Source: Chitinophaga sp. CF118 (GTDB taxonomy: Bacteria; Bacteroidota; Bacteroidia; Chitinophagales; Chitinophagaceae). From it: a stretch of 64,000 bases of DNA. The position numbers and the translations under genes were made by a program. The DNA is taken from the NCBI RefSeq assembly GCF_900112615.1, contig NZ_FOMK01000008.1, positions 64,011 through 128,010 of the forward strand, read 5' to 3'. Below are positions 54,377 through 63,720 of the stretch, piece by piece (the first letter of the stretch is position 1; every line of letters begins with the position of its first letter). The notes beneath the pieces are model-generated. The model worked only from the letters and a program-made list of their open reading frames with translations. It made no database searches and was not told where the DNA came from.

Positions 54377-54424
54377 GCAGATGCCGTGCATGATCTTTTA
54401 TCATGCACGGCATCTGCTATTTTT
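54377..54424 (+). terminator. Strong terminator-like hairpin
   Basis: An 18-bp perfect stem (GCAGATGCCGTGCATGAT at 54377-54394 with 54400-54417) has a 5-base loop and is followed by TATTTTT. The T-run is on the plus strand only. It lies between the truncated lipoprotein and the second RND operon; 54245-54520 holds nothing else. Confidence 0.85.
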
Positions 54425-54520
54425 AAAATTAATTTTAGGTATTGCCTATAAAACCCCAGGCAGGGTTAGCGATCTTTTGTTAAAAATCCCTGCTGATGAT
54501 GCCCGGTCAGCAAACAAAGC

Positions 54521-55918
54521 TTATTTCCATCCTCCTCCTAAGCTTCTGTATAGTGTTACTAATGATGTGAGTTGTTGCAACCGGTCGTTTATGCTGCTTA
54601 ACTGTGCAGATAAATAACCTTGCTCAGATGTTAATACATCGGTATAGGTGACATAACCATTTTTAAGCAGTTCGCGGTTGTAATCCACAGATCTGAACCA
54701 GGCATCAAGTTGCAGCTTACGGGTTAAGGATTTATCTTCAACTGCCTTGTAGTTGTATAACGCGTCAGAAACTTCGCGACCGGCATCAAGTACGGTTTGT
54801 TGAAAGGTTGCAACATTCTCCTCGTATTGAGCTTTGGCAAGTTGCATCCGCTGTTTGTTCAGGCCTTTGTTAAATATAGGCTGTGTTAAACCTCCTACAA
54901 CATTGCCAAAAATGGTAGCACTTTTAAACAAATCGCCCACGGTTGCTGATTGCCACCCACCCTGGGCAGTAATATTAAGGGTAGGATAAAAGTAAGCGCG
55001 GGCTACATTGATCTGCTCAAAATAGTACCTGACGTTATACTCCGCCTGTTGTACATCGGGGCGGTTGCTTAGCAATTGTGCGGGCACACCCGTTTGTAAT
55101 GTAGTGTCTACCTGTTGCGCCTCAAGTAAGTTTCTTTGAATTGCACCGGGATGTCTTCCTGTCAAAACGCACAGTGCATTTTCAGTTTGGCGAATACTGT
55201 TTTGCAGATCGGGTATGGTAACCTCGGCTGCATAACGGTTGGCTTCACTTTGTGCAACTGATGCTTCATTTACACGGTTAGCTATCTTTAATGCTTTATT
55301 AGTTTCTACATCTTCTTTACGGTTATCTACAGTTTGCATTGTTATAACCAGTTGTTTATCGTAAGCCAACAGGTTATAATAATTGGTAGCAATGTCGGCA
55401 ATCAGTTTCGTTTGAACAGACCGTTGGTAGGCATAACTCTGCAGAAGCAGTGCCAGTGAACCTTTTTTGGCACTGCTTAATTTACCCCACAAATCTATTT
55501 CCCAACTGGCATTGCCTATTACCGCGTAAACGTTTTCTGGTGTAAAACCCAGGTTTCCACCTTGTGTGGCAGCAACTTTTTGCCTGGTGTATTGCGGCCC
55601 CACACTTAACGTTGGAAGGAACGCTGCTTTGGTTTGGCGCAAATTGGCTTCGGCTTGTTTGATGCGGGCAACGGCTATTTTTAAATCGTAGTTATTGGTA
55701 ATGCCTTCCTGTATCAAAGTCTGCAATTTGTCATCCTTAAACATTTGTTTCCAGGATAAATTTGCGATGGTGGTAGTATCTGTGGTATATCCGGCGCGAT
55801 ACAGACTATCTGTTTCAACAGCAGGGCGTACGTAAGTCTGTCTTAGTTTACATGCGGGCAATATCAGTACAGCGACTGCAATTACAGCAGCTGTATGTGT
55901 AAAATATTTTAAGTTCAT
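54521..55918 (-). CDS. OprM/NodT-type outer-membrane efflux lipoprotein
   Basis: This 465-residue protein has a lipobox ending at C23 (VLILPACKLRQTY), the N-terminal acylation typical of the NodT/OprM group, and two OEP helical repeats (LQTLIQEGITNNYDLKIAVARIKQAEANLRQTKAAF ... LSNRPDVQQAEYNVRYY). The LSNRPDVQQAE sequence is a hallmark of the group. It is the last gene of the minus-strand RND operon (permease gap 24 bases) and forms the outer channel of that pump. Confidence 0.94.
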   Translation of the reverse strand: MNLKYFTHTAAVIAVAVLILPACKLRQTYVRPAVETDSLYRAGYTTDTTTIANLSWKQMFKDDKLQTLIQEGITNNYDLKIAVARIKQAEANLRQTKAAFLPTLSVGPQYTRQKVAATQGGNLGFTPENVYAVIGNASWEIDLWGKLSSAKKGSLALLLQSYAYQRSVQTKLIADIATNYYNLLAYDKQLVITMQTVDNRKEDVETNKALKIANRVNEASVAQSEANRYAAEVTIPDLQNSIRQTENALCVLTGRHPGAIQRNLLEAQQVDTTLQTGVPAQLLSNRPDVQQAEYNVRYYFEQINVARAYFYPTLNITAQGGWQSATVGDLFKSATIFGNVVGGLTQPIFNKGLNKQRMQLAKAQYEENVATFQQTVLDAGREVSDALYNYKAVEDKSLTRKLQLDAWFRSVDYNRELLKNGYVTYTDVLTSEQGYLSAQLSSINDRLQQLTSLVTLYRSLGGGWK

Positions 55919-55942
55919 GTTGCTTAATTTAATTAATGATCA

Positions 55943-58900
55943 TTAATCCAATGCAGGAGTTACCGGATGAACGGTCGTTTCATCAGGCTTCTTTTTTCCG
56001 CTGAATTTTTCCTGTAATGTTTGAAAAATGATGTACAGAACAGGGATAATAAATACACCGAATATTGTTCCTGTCAACATCCCACCTACAGCACCGGTGC
56101 CGATAGAACGGTTACCGGCAGCACCAACACCAGATGATAACATAAGTGGCATTAAGCCCACAATAAACGCAAGAGACGTCATTAATATAGGACGTAAACG
56201 GGCTGTGGCGGCCTCAATTGCAGCATCTACAATTGTCATACCTTTCTCTCGCCTTGCAACTGCATACTCAACTATCAGGATGGCATTTTTAGCGAGTAAG
56301 CCAATCAGCATCACTACAGATATTTGCATGTATATGTTGTTATCTATACCCATTATCCTGGCAAAAAGGTAAGTGCCAAACAAGCCCACAGGCAGGGAGA
56401 ACAGAACAGCAAATGGTATAATGTAACTTTCATAAAGAGCGCTCAGCAAAAAGAATACAAACACGATACAAAGTATATAGATGAATACTGTTTGTCCACC
56501 AGAATTTACCTCCTCACGCGATAACCCCGAGTAGTCAAAGCTATAACCGGCAGGCAGAGTTTTAGCCGCGGTTTCTCTCACAGCAGCAAGCGCATCGCCA
56601 CTGCTAAACCCGGGTTTGGGACTACCAATGACGGATATATTATTATATAAGTTGAACCTTGACAAACTTTGCGGCCCGTTAACAGCCGTAAGGTTCACAA
56701 ATTCGGATACAGGTGCCATGTTACCGGCAGCATTCCTAACATACACATTATTGAGGCTCTCTGAATTGCTCCGGTATTTAGCATCGGCTTGTACCATAAC
56801 GCGGTATTGTTTACCAAACTGGTTAAAGTTAGATGCATATATACCACCGTAATACCCCTGCATAGTTGCCATCAGATCACTGGTTAAAATGCCAGCCTCT
56901 TTTGTTTTGGCTACGTTTATATTCATTAAATATTGAGGGTAGTTGGGGTTAAACCCTGTAGCACCGTATAAAATTTCGGGGCGTTGGTTTATTGCACCCA
57001 GGAAGCCACCGGCTACTTTACTGAAGTTTTCTATACTACCACCTGTTTTATCCTGTAATTCAATGGAAAAACCGCTGGAATTACCAAAGCCTGGTACAGT
57101 TGGGGGGGCAAAGAAGATGATTTTTGCATCTTTTATTCCGGCTGTCATTCCAAATAGCTGACCAATTACATCATCTACTTTTATACCCTTTCTTTCATCC
57201 CACGGTTTTAGCTTAAATACAAGCAACCCAAAATTGCTACCTGTACCATTGATAATGCTTTGCCCGGTTATTTTTGCCCGGTTAGCAACAACTGGTATTT
57301 GCTTCGCCATATTGTCTACCATATTGGCAACCTGCATCGTTTTTTCAAGAGAGGTACCCGGAGGTAAGCTGATATCAGCGAAAATAGTACCCTGATCTTC
57401 ATTGGGCACAAAACCACCTGGCGATGTTTTCATAAAGAAAACCAGTAATGCGGTAAATAAAACTACTGCAGATGGAATGATCCATTTTTTGCGGCTTAAG
57501 AAGCCTATTGACTTTTGGTATTTACCCTTTAAGGCATCAAAGCCGGTATTAAAAGCAGTATAAAACCTTTGTAACAGGTTTTTCCTGGTTCCATCATGTT
57601 CTTCATGCGGTTTCAAAAACAAGGCACACAATGCAGGACTTAATGTTAAGGCATTGATAGCCGAAATAATAATTGCCGAAGCTAACGTTAAACCAAACTG
57701 TTTAAAAAACACGCCAGAGCTACCGCTGATAAACGAAACCGGAACAAACACAGCAGCCATTACCAATGTGATAGCTACAATAGTTCCGCCCAATTCAGAC
57801 ATTGCATCAACAGATGCATTATATGCTGATTTATACCCTTCATCAAGCTTGGCATGTACCGCCTCCACTACTACTATCGCATCATCTACCACAATACCAA
57901 TTGCCAGCACCAATGCAAAAAGAGTAAGCAGGTTAATTGTGAAGCCAAACAGACTGAGACAGGCAAACGTACCGATGATGGACACCAATACTGATATACC
58001 TGGTATCAGGGTTGAGCGAAAATCCTGAAGAAAGAGAAAAACGACAATGAAAACCAAAATATAGGCTTCTATTAAAGTATGCACCACTTTTTCTATGGAT
58101 GCACTTAAAAAGTCATTCGCGTTCAATAAGGACACATAACTTACACCTTTGGGAAAAGATGTGGAAGCTTTATCAAGTGTAGCAATGGCTTCCTTAATAA
58201 TGGCCTGGGCATTGGAACCGGCGGTTTGGCTTATAGCTATAACGGTTGCGGGCTGGTCGTCTGTATTCATAGTGGATGAATAAGTGAGCGAACCCATTTC
58301 CAGCCTGGCAATATCCTTTAAGCGTAATAACTGGCCGTTAGTTTTGGAACGCATAATAATGTTGCCAAACTGCGTGGTATCTATCAACCGGCCGGTATAT
58401 TTAATGGTGTACTGAAAAACCTGGTTACTGTTTTCTCCAAATTTACCTGGTGCAGCATCAAAATTTTGTTCTGCAAGCGCGTCGTTTACATCTGCAGGAG
58501 TTATGCCATAGGTCGCCATTACATCCGGCTTCAGCCAAACACGCATTGAATAATCTTTTGTGCCAAATGAAACTACGCTGCCTACGCCGTTTATACGTTT
58601 AATTTCCGGTATAAGATTTATGTTGGCATAATTGCTTAAAAATGTCTGGTCGTACGATGGATTATCACTTTTAAGCGCAAAGATGAGCAGGTTACTACTT
58701 TGCTGCTTCTCTACAGTTACACCTGCTTTGGTTACCTCAGCAGGAAGTAAATTAGTAGCCCTTTGAACCCTGTTCTGCACATTTACGGCATTTATATCAG
58801 AGTTTGTACCCAGTTTAAAGTACACGGTTATGGTAGCATCACCATCATTGGTGGCGGTAGATGTCATGTAGGTCATTCCCTCTACACCATTTATCTGCTC

Positions 58901-59098
58901 TTCCAATGGTATAATAACGTTTCTTTGAATTACATCTGCGCCGGCACCGGTATAAGTAGCTGATACCTTAACAGTAGGTGGGGCGATTTCGGGGTATTGG
59001 GTAACTGGTAGCCCTAAATAAGCTAATACCCCCAGTATTACTATAATTACCGATATTACAGTAGATAAAACCGGTCTTTTTATGAATATTTTAAGCAT
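55943..59098 (-). CDS. RND multidrug efflux permease, AcrB/MexB-like (HAE1)
   Basis: This 1051-residue inner-membrane proton-driven pump opens with MLKIFIKRPVLSTVISVIIV and then YPEIAPPTVKVSATYTGAGA, the HAE1 hallmark. The proton-relay residues are D405 and D406 in GIVVDDAIVVVEAVH and K937 in GLLAKNAILIVEYA. It has a complete 12-TM layout with both porter loops. It is closer to classical AcrB/MexB than the permease at 8667, which lacks the YPEIAPP segment. It works with the adaptor at 59140 and the channel at 54521. Confidence 0.97.
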   Translation of the reverse strand: MLKIFIKRPVLSTVISVIIVILGVLAYLGLPVTQYPEIAPPTVKVSATYTGAGADVIQRNVIIPLEEQINGVEGMTYMTSTATNDGDATITVYFKLGTNSDINAVNVQNRVQRATNLLPAEVTKAGVTVEKQQSSNLLIFALKSDNPSYDQTFLSNYANINLIPEIKRINGVGSVVSFGTKDYSMRVWLKPDVMATYGITPADVNDALAEQNFDAAPGKFGENSNQVFQYTIKYTGRLIDTTQFGNIIMRSKTNGQLLRLKDIARLEMGSLTYSSTMNTDDQPATVIAISQTAGSNAQAIIKEAIATLDKASTSFPKGVSYVSLLNANDFLSASIEKVVHTLIEAYILVFIVVFLFLQDFRSTLIPGISVLVSIIGTFACLSLFGFTINLLTLFALVLAIGIVVDDAIVVVEAVHAKLDEGYKSAYNASVDAMSELGGTIVAITLVMAAVFVPVSFISGSSGVFFKQFGLTLASAIIISAINALTLSPALCALFLKPHEEHDGTRKNLLQRFYTAFNTGFDALKGKYQKSIGFLSRKKWIIPSAVVLFTALLVFFMKTSPGGFVPNEDQGTIFADISLPPGTSLEKTMQVANMVDNMAKQIPVVANRAKITGQSIINGTGSNFGLLVFKLKPWDERKGIKVDDVIGQLFGMTAGIKDAKIIFFAPPTVPGFGNSSGFSIELQDKTGGSIENFSKVAGGFLGAINQRPEILYGATGFNPNYPQYLMNINVAKTKEAGILTSDLMATMQGYYGGIYASNFNQFGKQYRVMVQADAKYRSNSESLNNVYVRNAAGNMAPVSEFVNLTAVNGPQSLSRFNLYNNISVIGSPKPGFSSGDALAAVRETAAKTLPAGYSFDYSGLSREEVNSGGQTVFIYILCIVFVFFLLSALYESYIIPFAVLFSLPVGLFGTYLFARIMGIDNNIYMQISVVMLIGLLAKNAILIVEYAVARREKGMTIVDAAIEAATARLRPILMTSLAFIVGLMPLMLSSGVGAAGNRSIGTGAVGGMLTGTIFGVFIIPVLYIIFQTLQEKFSGKKKPDETTVHPVTPALD

Positions 59099-59139
59099 AA
59101 TATTTAAAAGTTTTGTGTGAAACTTAACAGTAAATTGGT

Positions 59140-60342
59140 CTACTTATGTTTGCCCGCATCAGCGTATAAGCTGTCGGCATTAGAAGGCAGCGGTTTAATA
59201 GCCATACCCGGCTTTAAATTACCTACACCTTCTACTACAAGCTTATCACCTTTTTTCAGACCGCTTTCCACCACATATAGATTTCCTATAGGGTTTGCAG
59301 ATACGCTTACACTGGTATTTACAGTACTATCTTTATCGCTTAGTGTATAAACAAACTTTTGGCCCTGCATATCATAAGTGGCATTTTGAGGAATCAGCAA
59401 AGCATTCTCCATTTGAACGGGTATTTTAATTGTGGCGCTACTTCCGCTGCGTATTAAGCCAACCTTGTTTGGGAAATTAGCTCTGAAACTTACTGATCCT
59501 GTTTCTGTACTGATCAGACCACTGGCTGTAACTATTCTTCCTTTTTCCGGATACTCAGTGCCATCTGCAAGTATTAATGATACATCGTCCATTGTGGCCA
59601 GTTTTTCTTTAAGCGTTGCGCCTTTTACCCTTCTTGAAAATTCAAGCAGTTGTTTTTCATTTAAAGAAAAGTATACGTAAATATTATTTGTGTTGTAAAC
59701 TGTGGTAAGTGGGTTTGCAGATGTGCTGCTTACCAAACTGCCAACCTTATAGGGTATGGTCCCTATAACACCGTTGGACGGGCTTGTTAAATAGGTATAA
59801 CCTACATTTACTTTAGCGTTAACCAGATCGGCTTGTGCCGATGCCAGGGAGGCTTTTTTAGAATTTAAGGTATACTGCTTTGATTTTAACTCATAATCGC
59901 TGATGATCTTTCTTTCTACCAGGGGTCTAACCTTTTCTACGTCCATTTCTGCAGTCTGAACGTCGGCTTCTGCTATTTTAACAGCTGCAACAGCGGTTCT
60001 TACAGCGGCTTCGTATTGTGGGTTCCGTAATTCAAATAATGGCTCACCTTTATGTACAGTGGCGCCTTCATCTACAAATATGTTTTGGATAAAGCCATCA
60101 ACTTTAGGGCGTATTTCAACATTCTGTTCACCTTGTACAGTAGCAGGATAACTGTAAAACATGGTAGCTGGTCCTGAGTATACTTCTGCAGATTGATAAG
60201 GTGCAGGCCCGGTTGGGCCTCCTTGTCCAGCTGCGCCCTGGCCGCCTGCTGCGGGTTTTCCTCCGCATGAAGTTAACACTACCAACGCTGTTGACAATTG
60301 AAAGAGTAATAGTACTGTGTTCGTTGTTATTGACATTTTCAT
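59140..60342 (-). CDS. RND efflux periplasmic adaptor lipoprotein
   Basis: I use the ATG at 60340-60342 (MKMSITTNTV...), which gives a clean lipobox at C26 (VVLTSCGGKPA). The 400-residue protein has a Gly-rich linker (GGQGAAGQGGPTGPAPYQ), lipoyl halves (SYPATVQGEQNVEIRPKVDG, about 65-85) with a coiled-coil hairpin (about 105-165), and an AcrA-like barrel and membrane-proximal domain. It is the first gene of the operon and is divergent from the SDR at 60588, with a 245-base shared upstream region. Confidence 0.94.
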   Translation of the reverse strand: MKMSITTNTVLLLFQLSTALVVLTSCGGKPAAGGQGAAGQGGPTGPAPYQSAEVYSGPATMFYSYPATVQGEQNVEIRPKVDGFIQNIFVDEGATVHKGEPLFELRNPQYEAAVRTAVAAVKIAEADVQTAEMDVEKVRPLVERKIISDYELKSKQYTLNSKKASLASAQADLVNAKVNVGYTYLTSPSNGVIGTIPYKVGSLVSSTSANPLTTVYNTNNIYVYFSLNEKQLLEFSRRVKGATLKEKLATMDDVSLILADGTEYPEKGRIVTASGLISTETGSVSFRANFPNKVGLIRSGSSATIKIPVQMENALLIPQNATYDMQGQKFVYTLSDKDSTVNTSVSVSANPIGNLYVVESGLKKGDKLVVEGVGNLKPGMAIKPLPSNADSLYADAGKHK

Positions 60343-60587
60343 ACTTGTGTGCATTAATTGATGAGATTATTTAGCGTGTATTCTTTGAATTGATGGCACA
60401 AAGTTGAGGATCGGACAATCGAAAAAAAATGTCCGTAAGGAGTGAAAGTATGTGTATATGTCGCATTAACATTTTGCTTGCATTTCAATGAGCCATTTAG
60501 ACATATTGTTACTACTTTCAGACATGGATACATCCCTTTTTAATACCAATATTTGTATTGTTTTTACAAGCAGTTAATCTTTATAAC

Positions 60588-61283
60588 ATGTCATTAAAAA
60601 ATAAAGTCGCGATTTTAGCGGGGAGTACAGGTGCAATAGCTATAAGCATTGCAAAAATGCTGTTGAAAGAAAATGCAATTGTTATAGTACTCGCGCAAAG
60701 CGCAAAAGATCTGTTATGGATCAAACAAATTGAAGCAGTTACCGGCAGCGGTTCAATCATCACCATGCTGGCCGATTATCCTGATTTTTATAAGGCGGAA
60801 CAAATGACAGACGATATCATTGAACGTTTTGGGAAAATAGATTTAAGTATTGCCTGTTTTGAAAATTCTACACTCACTAAACCTCTTAACCAGGTGGAAA
60901 TTACAGATTGGGAGCGCACTATTGAACAAAATATAACAGCTTTTTTTGTGGCTGCCAGGTTATCCTTTATTGGTATAAAAAAATCCCGGCAAGGTATGTT
61001 CATCAGTATCGATTTCACTGATCATACTTTAAAAACAGAGCAGGCCAAACTTACCCGATTATCGCTAGGCATGCAAAAGGAAATGGCAAAAATGTTTTTC
61101 GAAGAAATAAAGGATACGAATATGGAATACTATCATTTGTATGTAGATCCTAAGGAGAAAAAAAGCAAGGTTCAAAATAATTATGTCCATCCGGATGAGC
61201 TGGGAGCACTAATACTGGATCTATACGATGGCAATACAAAAGGTAAAGACGCGCTGTTTCAATGGATGCACAATGATCATTAA
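60588..61283 (+). CDS. SDR-like protein lacking the catalytic Tyr
   Basis: I use the ATG at 60588 (MSLKNKVAILAGSTGAIAIS), giving 231 residues. The Rossmann start is present but the glycine motif is changed (GSTGAIA where TGxxxGIG is normal). After the MFISID strand, the YxxxK pair is not found: in KTEQAKLTRLS the Lys remains but Thr stands where Tyr should be. It is therefore a degenerate or non-catalytic SDR, perhaps a binding or regulatory protein. It is followed 14 bases later by an NDH-2-like flavoprotein, which is likely in the same operon. Confidence 0.75.
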   Translation: MSLKNKVAILAGSTGAIAISIAKMLLKENAIVIVLAQSAKDLLWIKQIEAVTGSGSIITMLADYPDFYKAEQMTDDIIERFGKIDLSIACFENSTLTKPLNQVEITDWERTIEQNITAFFVAARLSFIGIKKSRQGMFISIDFTDHTLKTEQAKLTRLSLGMQKEMAKMFFEEIKDTNMEYYHLYVDPKEKKSKVQNNYVHPDELGALILDLYDGNTKGKDALFQWMHNDH

Positions 61284-61297
61284 TCAATAATTAAATT

Positions 61298-62572
61298 ATG
61301 GAGCACAAGCAAAAGAAGGTAGTAATTGTAGGTGGTGGCTTTGCAGGGTTAAACCTGGCTAAAAATCTACAAAAAAAACCGGGTTATCATATTACATTGA
61401 TTGATAGAAATAATTATAATTTTTTTCAGCCGCTGTTATACCAGGTGGCAACGGGCTTTTTAGAGGCTTCCAGTATAAGCTATCCATACCGGAAATTGTT
61501 GCAGGGTAAAAAGAACATTAACTTCTATTTAGGGCGGATGGTTGAAATTTTGCCAACAGAGAATAAGGTATTGCTGGATGTAGGGGAGATGGAATATGAC
61601 TACCTGGTTTTAGCTACCGGTACTAAAAGCAATTATTTAAATCTGAAAAACATCGAGGCAAATGCGTTACCCATGAAAACATTAGATGACGCTATCAATA
61701 TGCGTAATTATTTGCTTCAGCAAATTGAAACAGCCACCAGGGTACCAGATATTGCCGAAAAGAAAAAGTTAACTACTATTGTTATTGTAGGTGGCGGGCC
61801 AACAGGGATAGAAATAGCCGGTATGCTTGCCGAAATGACAAAAGGTATTTTGCCCAAAGATTATCCTGAATTGATTGATCATGCTGGAGGTATCTATTTA
61901 GTAGATAGTCATGATTCCTTATTATCTGCAATGAGTGAGACTTCACAAGCCTATACTTATAATAAATTACAGGATATGGGGGTAAATATCAAGCTTGGCG
62001 CACGCGTAACAGATTATGTAGATGATTCGTTAATGTTATCTACGGGTGAAATTATACCTGCTAAAATTTTAATATGGGCAGCAGGTGTTATAGGAGAGGT
62101 ATTTCCGGGTATTCCTCAAAGTACATATGGAAATGGGAACCGTTTAAGGGTGGATGCTCACAATACTGTAAGTGGATTTTCTAACATTTTTGCTATTGGT
62201 GATATTGCTCTGCTAACCAGCGACCCAAACTATAGCAAAGGCCATCCGCAGGTAGCACAGGTTGCTATGCAGCAGGGTAAAAACCTTGCCCATAATTTAA
62301 TGGCTATAAATAGTAATAACCCCCTTAAACCATTTACTTATTTTGATAAAGGATCGATGGCTATTATTGGCAGTAAAATGGCGGTGGCAGATATGCCAAA
62401 ACAAAAAATGCATTTTAATGGATTTATTGCCTGGGTGGTGTGGCTGTTTATACATTTAACCTATTTAGCCAATCATCGTAACCGTGTTAAAACTTTTTAT
62501 AACTGGATGCTGGCTTATTTTACAAAAGACCAGGTATTACGTATGATCATCAGACCATCTTCAAGAACGTAG
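61298..62572 (+). CDS. NDH-2-like NAD(P)H:quinone oxidoreductase
   Basis: This 424-residue flavoprotein has two Rossmann motifs, for FAD at the start (KVVIVGGGFAGLNLAKNL) and for NADH in the middle (IVIVGGGPTGIEIAGML), as well as FQPLLYQVATG, the LATGTK segment and FAIGDIA. These match type II NADH dehydrogenases, which pass electrons from NADH to quinone without pumping. A C-terminal amphipathic/hydrophobic stretch (FIAWVVWLFIHLTYLANHRNR) would anchor it to the inner membrane. It follows the SDR-like gene at 60588. Confidence 0.92.
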   Translation: MEHKQKKVVIVGGGFAGLNLAKNLQKKPGYHITLIDRNNYNFFQPLLYQVATGFLEASSISYPYRKLLQGKKNINFYLGRMVEILPTENKVLLDVGEMEYDYLVLATGTKSNYLNLKNIEANALPMKTLDDAINMRNYLLQQIETATRVPDIAEKKKLTTIVIVGGGPTGIEIAGMLAEMTKGILPKDYPELIDHAGGIYLVDSHDSLLSAMSETSQAYTYNKLQDMGVNIKLGARVTDYVDDSLMLSTGEIIPAKILIWAAGVIGEVFPGIPQSTYGNGNRLRVDAHNTVSGFSNIFAIGDIALLTSDPNYSKGHPQVAQVAMQQGKNLAHNLMAINSNNPLKPFTYFDKGSMAIIGSKMAVADMPKQKMHFNGFIAWVVWLFIHLTYLANHRNRVKTFYNWMLAYFTKDQVLRMIIRPSSRT

Positions 62573-62721
62573 GTTGTCGTTATCGCTTTATTGGTGCTCA
62601 ACTTATTGAAATATACTTAAATGTCTGTTAAGTTTCATAAATAGGGATTGAGAAGAATACAGAATCTGGCTTAATTTAATTAAATTGATCTTTCATTCGT
62701 GTCAATTGTCATGTTAAGTTT

Positions 62722-63627
62722 ATGAAAGCCAATCCCCCTTCCATTCATAATTATACGATAAGTGATGTCAGTGCTGATGCTGGCCGAAAGGATACTGCTA
62801 AAGATTTTCTCATTTTCAGGAGTGATGAATTAATACCTAAAGAGGAGATATTAGGACGGCCTTTACGTTCAGATCATTTTTCAATTGCGCTGATAATTGA
62901 GGGGGAAGTGGAAATACAAATTAACCTGGTTAATTACCATATAAAAAAGAACGGCCTTATAATTATCCCTTCCAATGTGATACACCAGTTTCAAAATCAT
63001 AATGATGAATCCATTGTGGTAGTGGTTATCTTTTCACATAAATTTATTGGACAGGCCCGGTTTGGCGAAAAACATTTACCTTCCTTTGGTTTCTTCTCCC
63101 CGCAAAATAATCCTTATTTAATGTTGCAGAAAGAAGAAACTGAGGCATTACAGGGAATTATAAAAATGTTAAGTAAAATGGAGGAGCCGTCATATGAGCA
63201 TCCATTTAAGACGGAAATAATACATCATGGCTTTAATATTTTTATGTTTGAAGTAGCTGCTTTATTTAAAAAGTACCGACCGGATGAACAGGTAAAAATA
63301 ACCAGGAAAGAAGAGATATTAACATCATTTGTAAAGTTACTTTTTCAGCACTTCAGGGAAGAACGTGGGGTGCAATTCTATGCAGATGCACTCTGTATAA
63401 CACCTAAGCACCTCACTAAAATGGTGAAAGAAATCACTAATAAAACCTGTGGTGAAATGATTGATGAAATTGTGATTATGGAGGCGAAAATAATGCTGGA
63501 TGATCTCGGACTGTCAGTTGCCACTGTTGCGGAACAACTACAGTTTAGTGATCAGTTTTTCTTCAGTAAGTTTTTCAAGAAACATACAGGTATAACTCCA
63601 AGTAAGTATAAAAGTGCAATAAAATAA
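62722..63627 (+). CDS. AraC family transcriptional regulator
   Basis: This 301-residue protein has an N-terminal cupin sensor (about 45-120: LRSDHFSIALIIEGEVEIQI ... VIHQFQNHNDE) and a C-terminal double HTH (about 200-298: FYADALCITPKHLTKMVKEIT, then VATVAEQLQFSDQFFFSKFF, ending GITPSKYK). It stands alone 149 bases after the NDH-2-like gene on the same strand. It is a candidate regulator of the SDR/NDH-2 genes or of the second RND operon. Confidence 0.93.
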   Translation: MKANPPSIHNYTISDVSADAGRKDTAKDFLIFRSDELIPKEEILGRPLRSDHFSIALIIEGEVEIQINLVNYHIKKNGLIIIPSNVIHQFQNHNDESIVVVVIFSHKFIGQARFGEKHLPSFGFFSPQNNPYLMLQKEETEALQGIIKMLSKMEEPSYEHPFKTEIIHHGFNIFMFEVAALFKKYRPDEQVKITRKEEILTSFVKLLFQHFREERGVQFYADALCITPKHLTKMVKEITNKTCGEMIDEIVIMEAKIMLDDLGLSVATVAEQLQFSDQFFFSKFFKKHTGITPSKYKSAIK

Positions 63628-63720
63628 AACTCATACTTCTACAAATAACCGTCCTTCTTCTCATATTTTTTGAGGAGAAAGAAACATACCTTTGCTTTGG
63701 GTATTATTTTCAATGTAATT

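Noticed and set aside
54375..54617. Plus-strand ORF of 80 codons near the terminator
   Set aside because: It overlaps a strong terminator hairpin and the end of the efflux lipoprotein gene, with no recognisable domain.
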